A stretch of 11,531 nt of DNA from Lentisphaerota bacterium (GTDB lineage: Bacteria > Verrucomicrobiota > Kiritimatiellia > JAAZAB01), in assembly GCA_016199105.1 (NCBI GenBank), contig JACQHI010000170.1, forward strand, positions 1 to 11,531, in the 5' to 3' direction. Each line of letters opens with the position of its first letter. The first letter of the stretch is position 1. This document shows, one piece after another, positions 10,991-11,531 of the stretch. The position numbers and the translations under genes were made by a program. Under the pieces are notes generated by a model. The model saw nothing but the letters and a program-made list of their open reading frames with translations, was not told the origin of the DNA and made no database searches.

Positions 10991-11531
10991 TCACCGCTTC
11001 AGTCTCGGCAACAGATAGTCGAAATAGCGATCCATCATATCCTCGGGAATGTTGGCCGGCATGTGGTTGCCCACGGCGAGCAGCGCGCCGCGGCAGTCCG
11101 CGAGACGTTCGAACGTCCGATCCACGCACCGCCGCACCTCGTCCCACTTGCCCAGGGTCAATTCGCGGCAATCCACGAAGCTGCCCACCAGGCATTTCGT
11201 CCGGCCGAAATGTTTCACCATGAAATCGAAATCGTTGCAGGGCTCGAATACGAAACCGTCGGCGCCCGCCTCGGCCACGTCGCCGGCGAAGTCCATGAAA
11301 TTGCCGTCGGAGCAGAACAGGACTTTTTTCCCGGCCGCATGGATCGGCTTCCAGAGCTCGGCATAGCGGGGGATGATGACCTTCCGGTAAATGTCCGGAT
11401 GCATGAACGCGCCCGCCGTCCACACGAAATCGTCATGCTGGATCACCACTTCCACGGACGTCTTCGCCCAGGCCCGCATGTGGAAGAGCGTTCGGCGGAA
11501 GAAGCTGTCGAACACCTTTTCCATTTTGGCC
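10991..11531 (-). CDS. URO-D superfamily protein, C-terminal part (runs off the window)
   Basis: 179 residues of the C-terminal half of a URO-D family protein; the frame stays open to the window edge (AKMEKVFDSFF...), so the Met at 11524 is internal. Family blocks: HDDFVWTAGAFMHPDIYRKV, the strand-helix unit GKKVLFCSDGNFMDFAGDVAEAGADGFVFEP, and the end NIPEDMMDRYFDYLLPRLKR. At the place of HxC in the tandem paralogs this protein reads FCSDG, and near the end AVGNHMP with no Cys, so the zinc-type site is not conserved. It more resembles the D-G-N subgroup seen in many anaerobe and PVC genomes, often near sugar-degradation genes. Role unknown. It is separated from the other URO-D genes by more than 3 kb, so it is not part of their operon. 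Confidence 0.8.
   Translation of the reverse strand, partial: AKMEKVFDSFFRRTLFHMRAWAKTSVEVVIQHDDFVWTAGAFMHPDIYRKVIIPRYAELWKPIHAAGKKVLFCSDGNFMDFAGDVAEAGADGFVFEPCNDFDFMVKHFGRTKCLVGSFVDCRELTLGKWDEVRRCVDRTFERLADCRGALLAVGNHMPANIPEDMMDRYFDYLLPRLKR

Noticed and set aside
1..11531. CRISPR arrays, tRNA or rRNA genes, insertion-sequence transposases
   Set aside because: No regularly spaced repeats with unique spacers, no tRNA cloverleaf or rRNA-like sequence, and no transposase motif were found on reading both strands.

Overview
The window is GC-rich bacterial DNA (by eye about 60% G+C), densely but untidily packed. It has many genes in both orientations, several gene remnants and many intergenic hairpins. 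At least three members of the uroporphyrinogen-decarboxylase (URO-D/MtaA-like) superfamily plus the tail of another, a heparinase II/III remnant, short intergenic palindromes and abundant small orphan proteins fit a free-living or gut member of the PVC group (Kiritimatiellota/Lentisphaerota/Verrucomicrobiota). That placement is inference; no rRNA or other marker gene is present.

Layout. 1-88 (-): N-terminus of a small secreted or membrane protein leaving the window. 89-239: intergenic, with a 9-base tandem repeat and a double hairpin. 240-596 (-): three-helix membrane protein. 605-802 (+): coding-like fragment ending at a hairpin. 981-1385 (+): YbgC-type hotdog thioesterase, convergent through a 44-base palindrome with a class I methyltransferase (1434-2084, -). 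2120-2360 (+): AT-rich small gene broken by a frameshift. 2393-3388 (+): membrane-anchored endonuclease/exonuclease/phosphatase protein. 3454-3515: paired REP-like hairpins. 3515-4234 (-): C-terminal heparinase remnant. 5451-4341 (-): mazE-mazF-usp operon behind a clear sigma-70-type promoter. 5685-7813 (+): two tandem URO-D family genes, followed at once by the frameshifted tail of a third. 9269-7936 (-): three-gene unit of outer-membrane beta-strand protein, Cys-rich two-helix membrane protein and small Cys/His protein. 9474-9605 (+): 43-residue membrane microprotein with its own promoter, convergent with a stand-alone EF-Tu domain-II-like protein (9693-9950, -). 10052-10654 (-): periplasmic helical-repeat protein with LTxxQ motifs and a textbook terminator. 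10788-10853: second REP-like pair. 10991-11531 (-): C-terminal part of a further URO-D family protein running off the window.

How it fits together. The tandem URO-D genes carry the HxC element used for zinc in corrinoid methyltransferases of the MtaA type, and the paralogs differ in which ligands they keep. They may act in one-carbon/methyl transfer rather than haem synthesis. MazEF is a complete toxin-antitoxin pair that appears to be co-transcribed with a universal stress protein. The other genes look like independent units of envelope and housekeeping function. The most unusual theme is DNA-level: several intergenic elements share a GTAG...CTAC bracket around short-loop hairpins, the pattern known for REP elements mobilised by RAYT (TnpA-REP) transposases. 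Nothing here clearly amounts to a new multi-gene defence or metabolic system.
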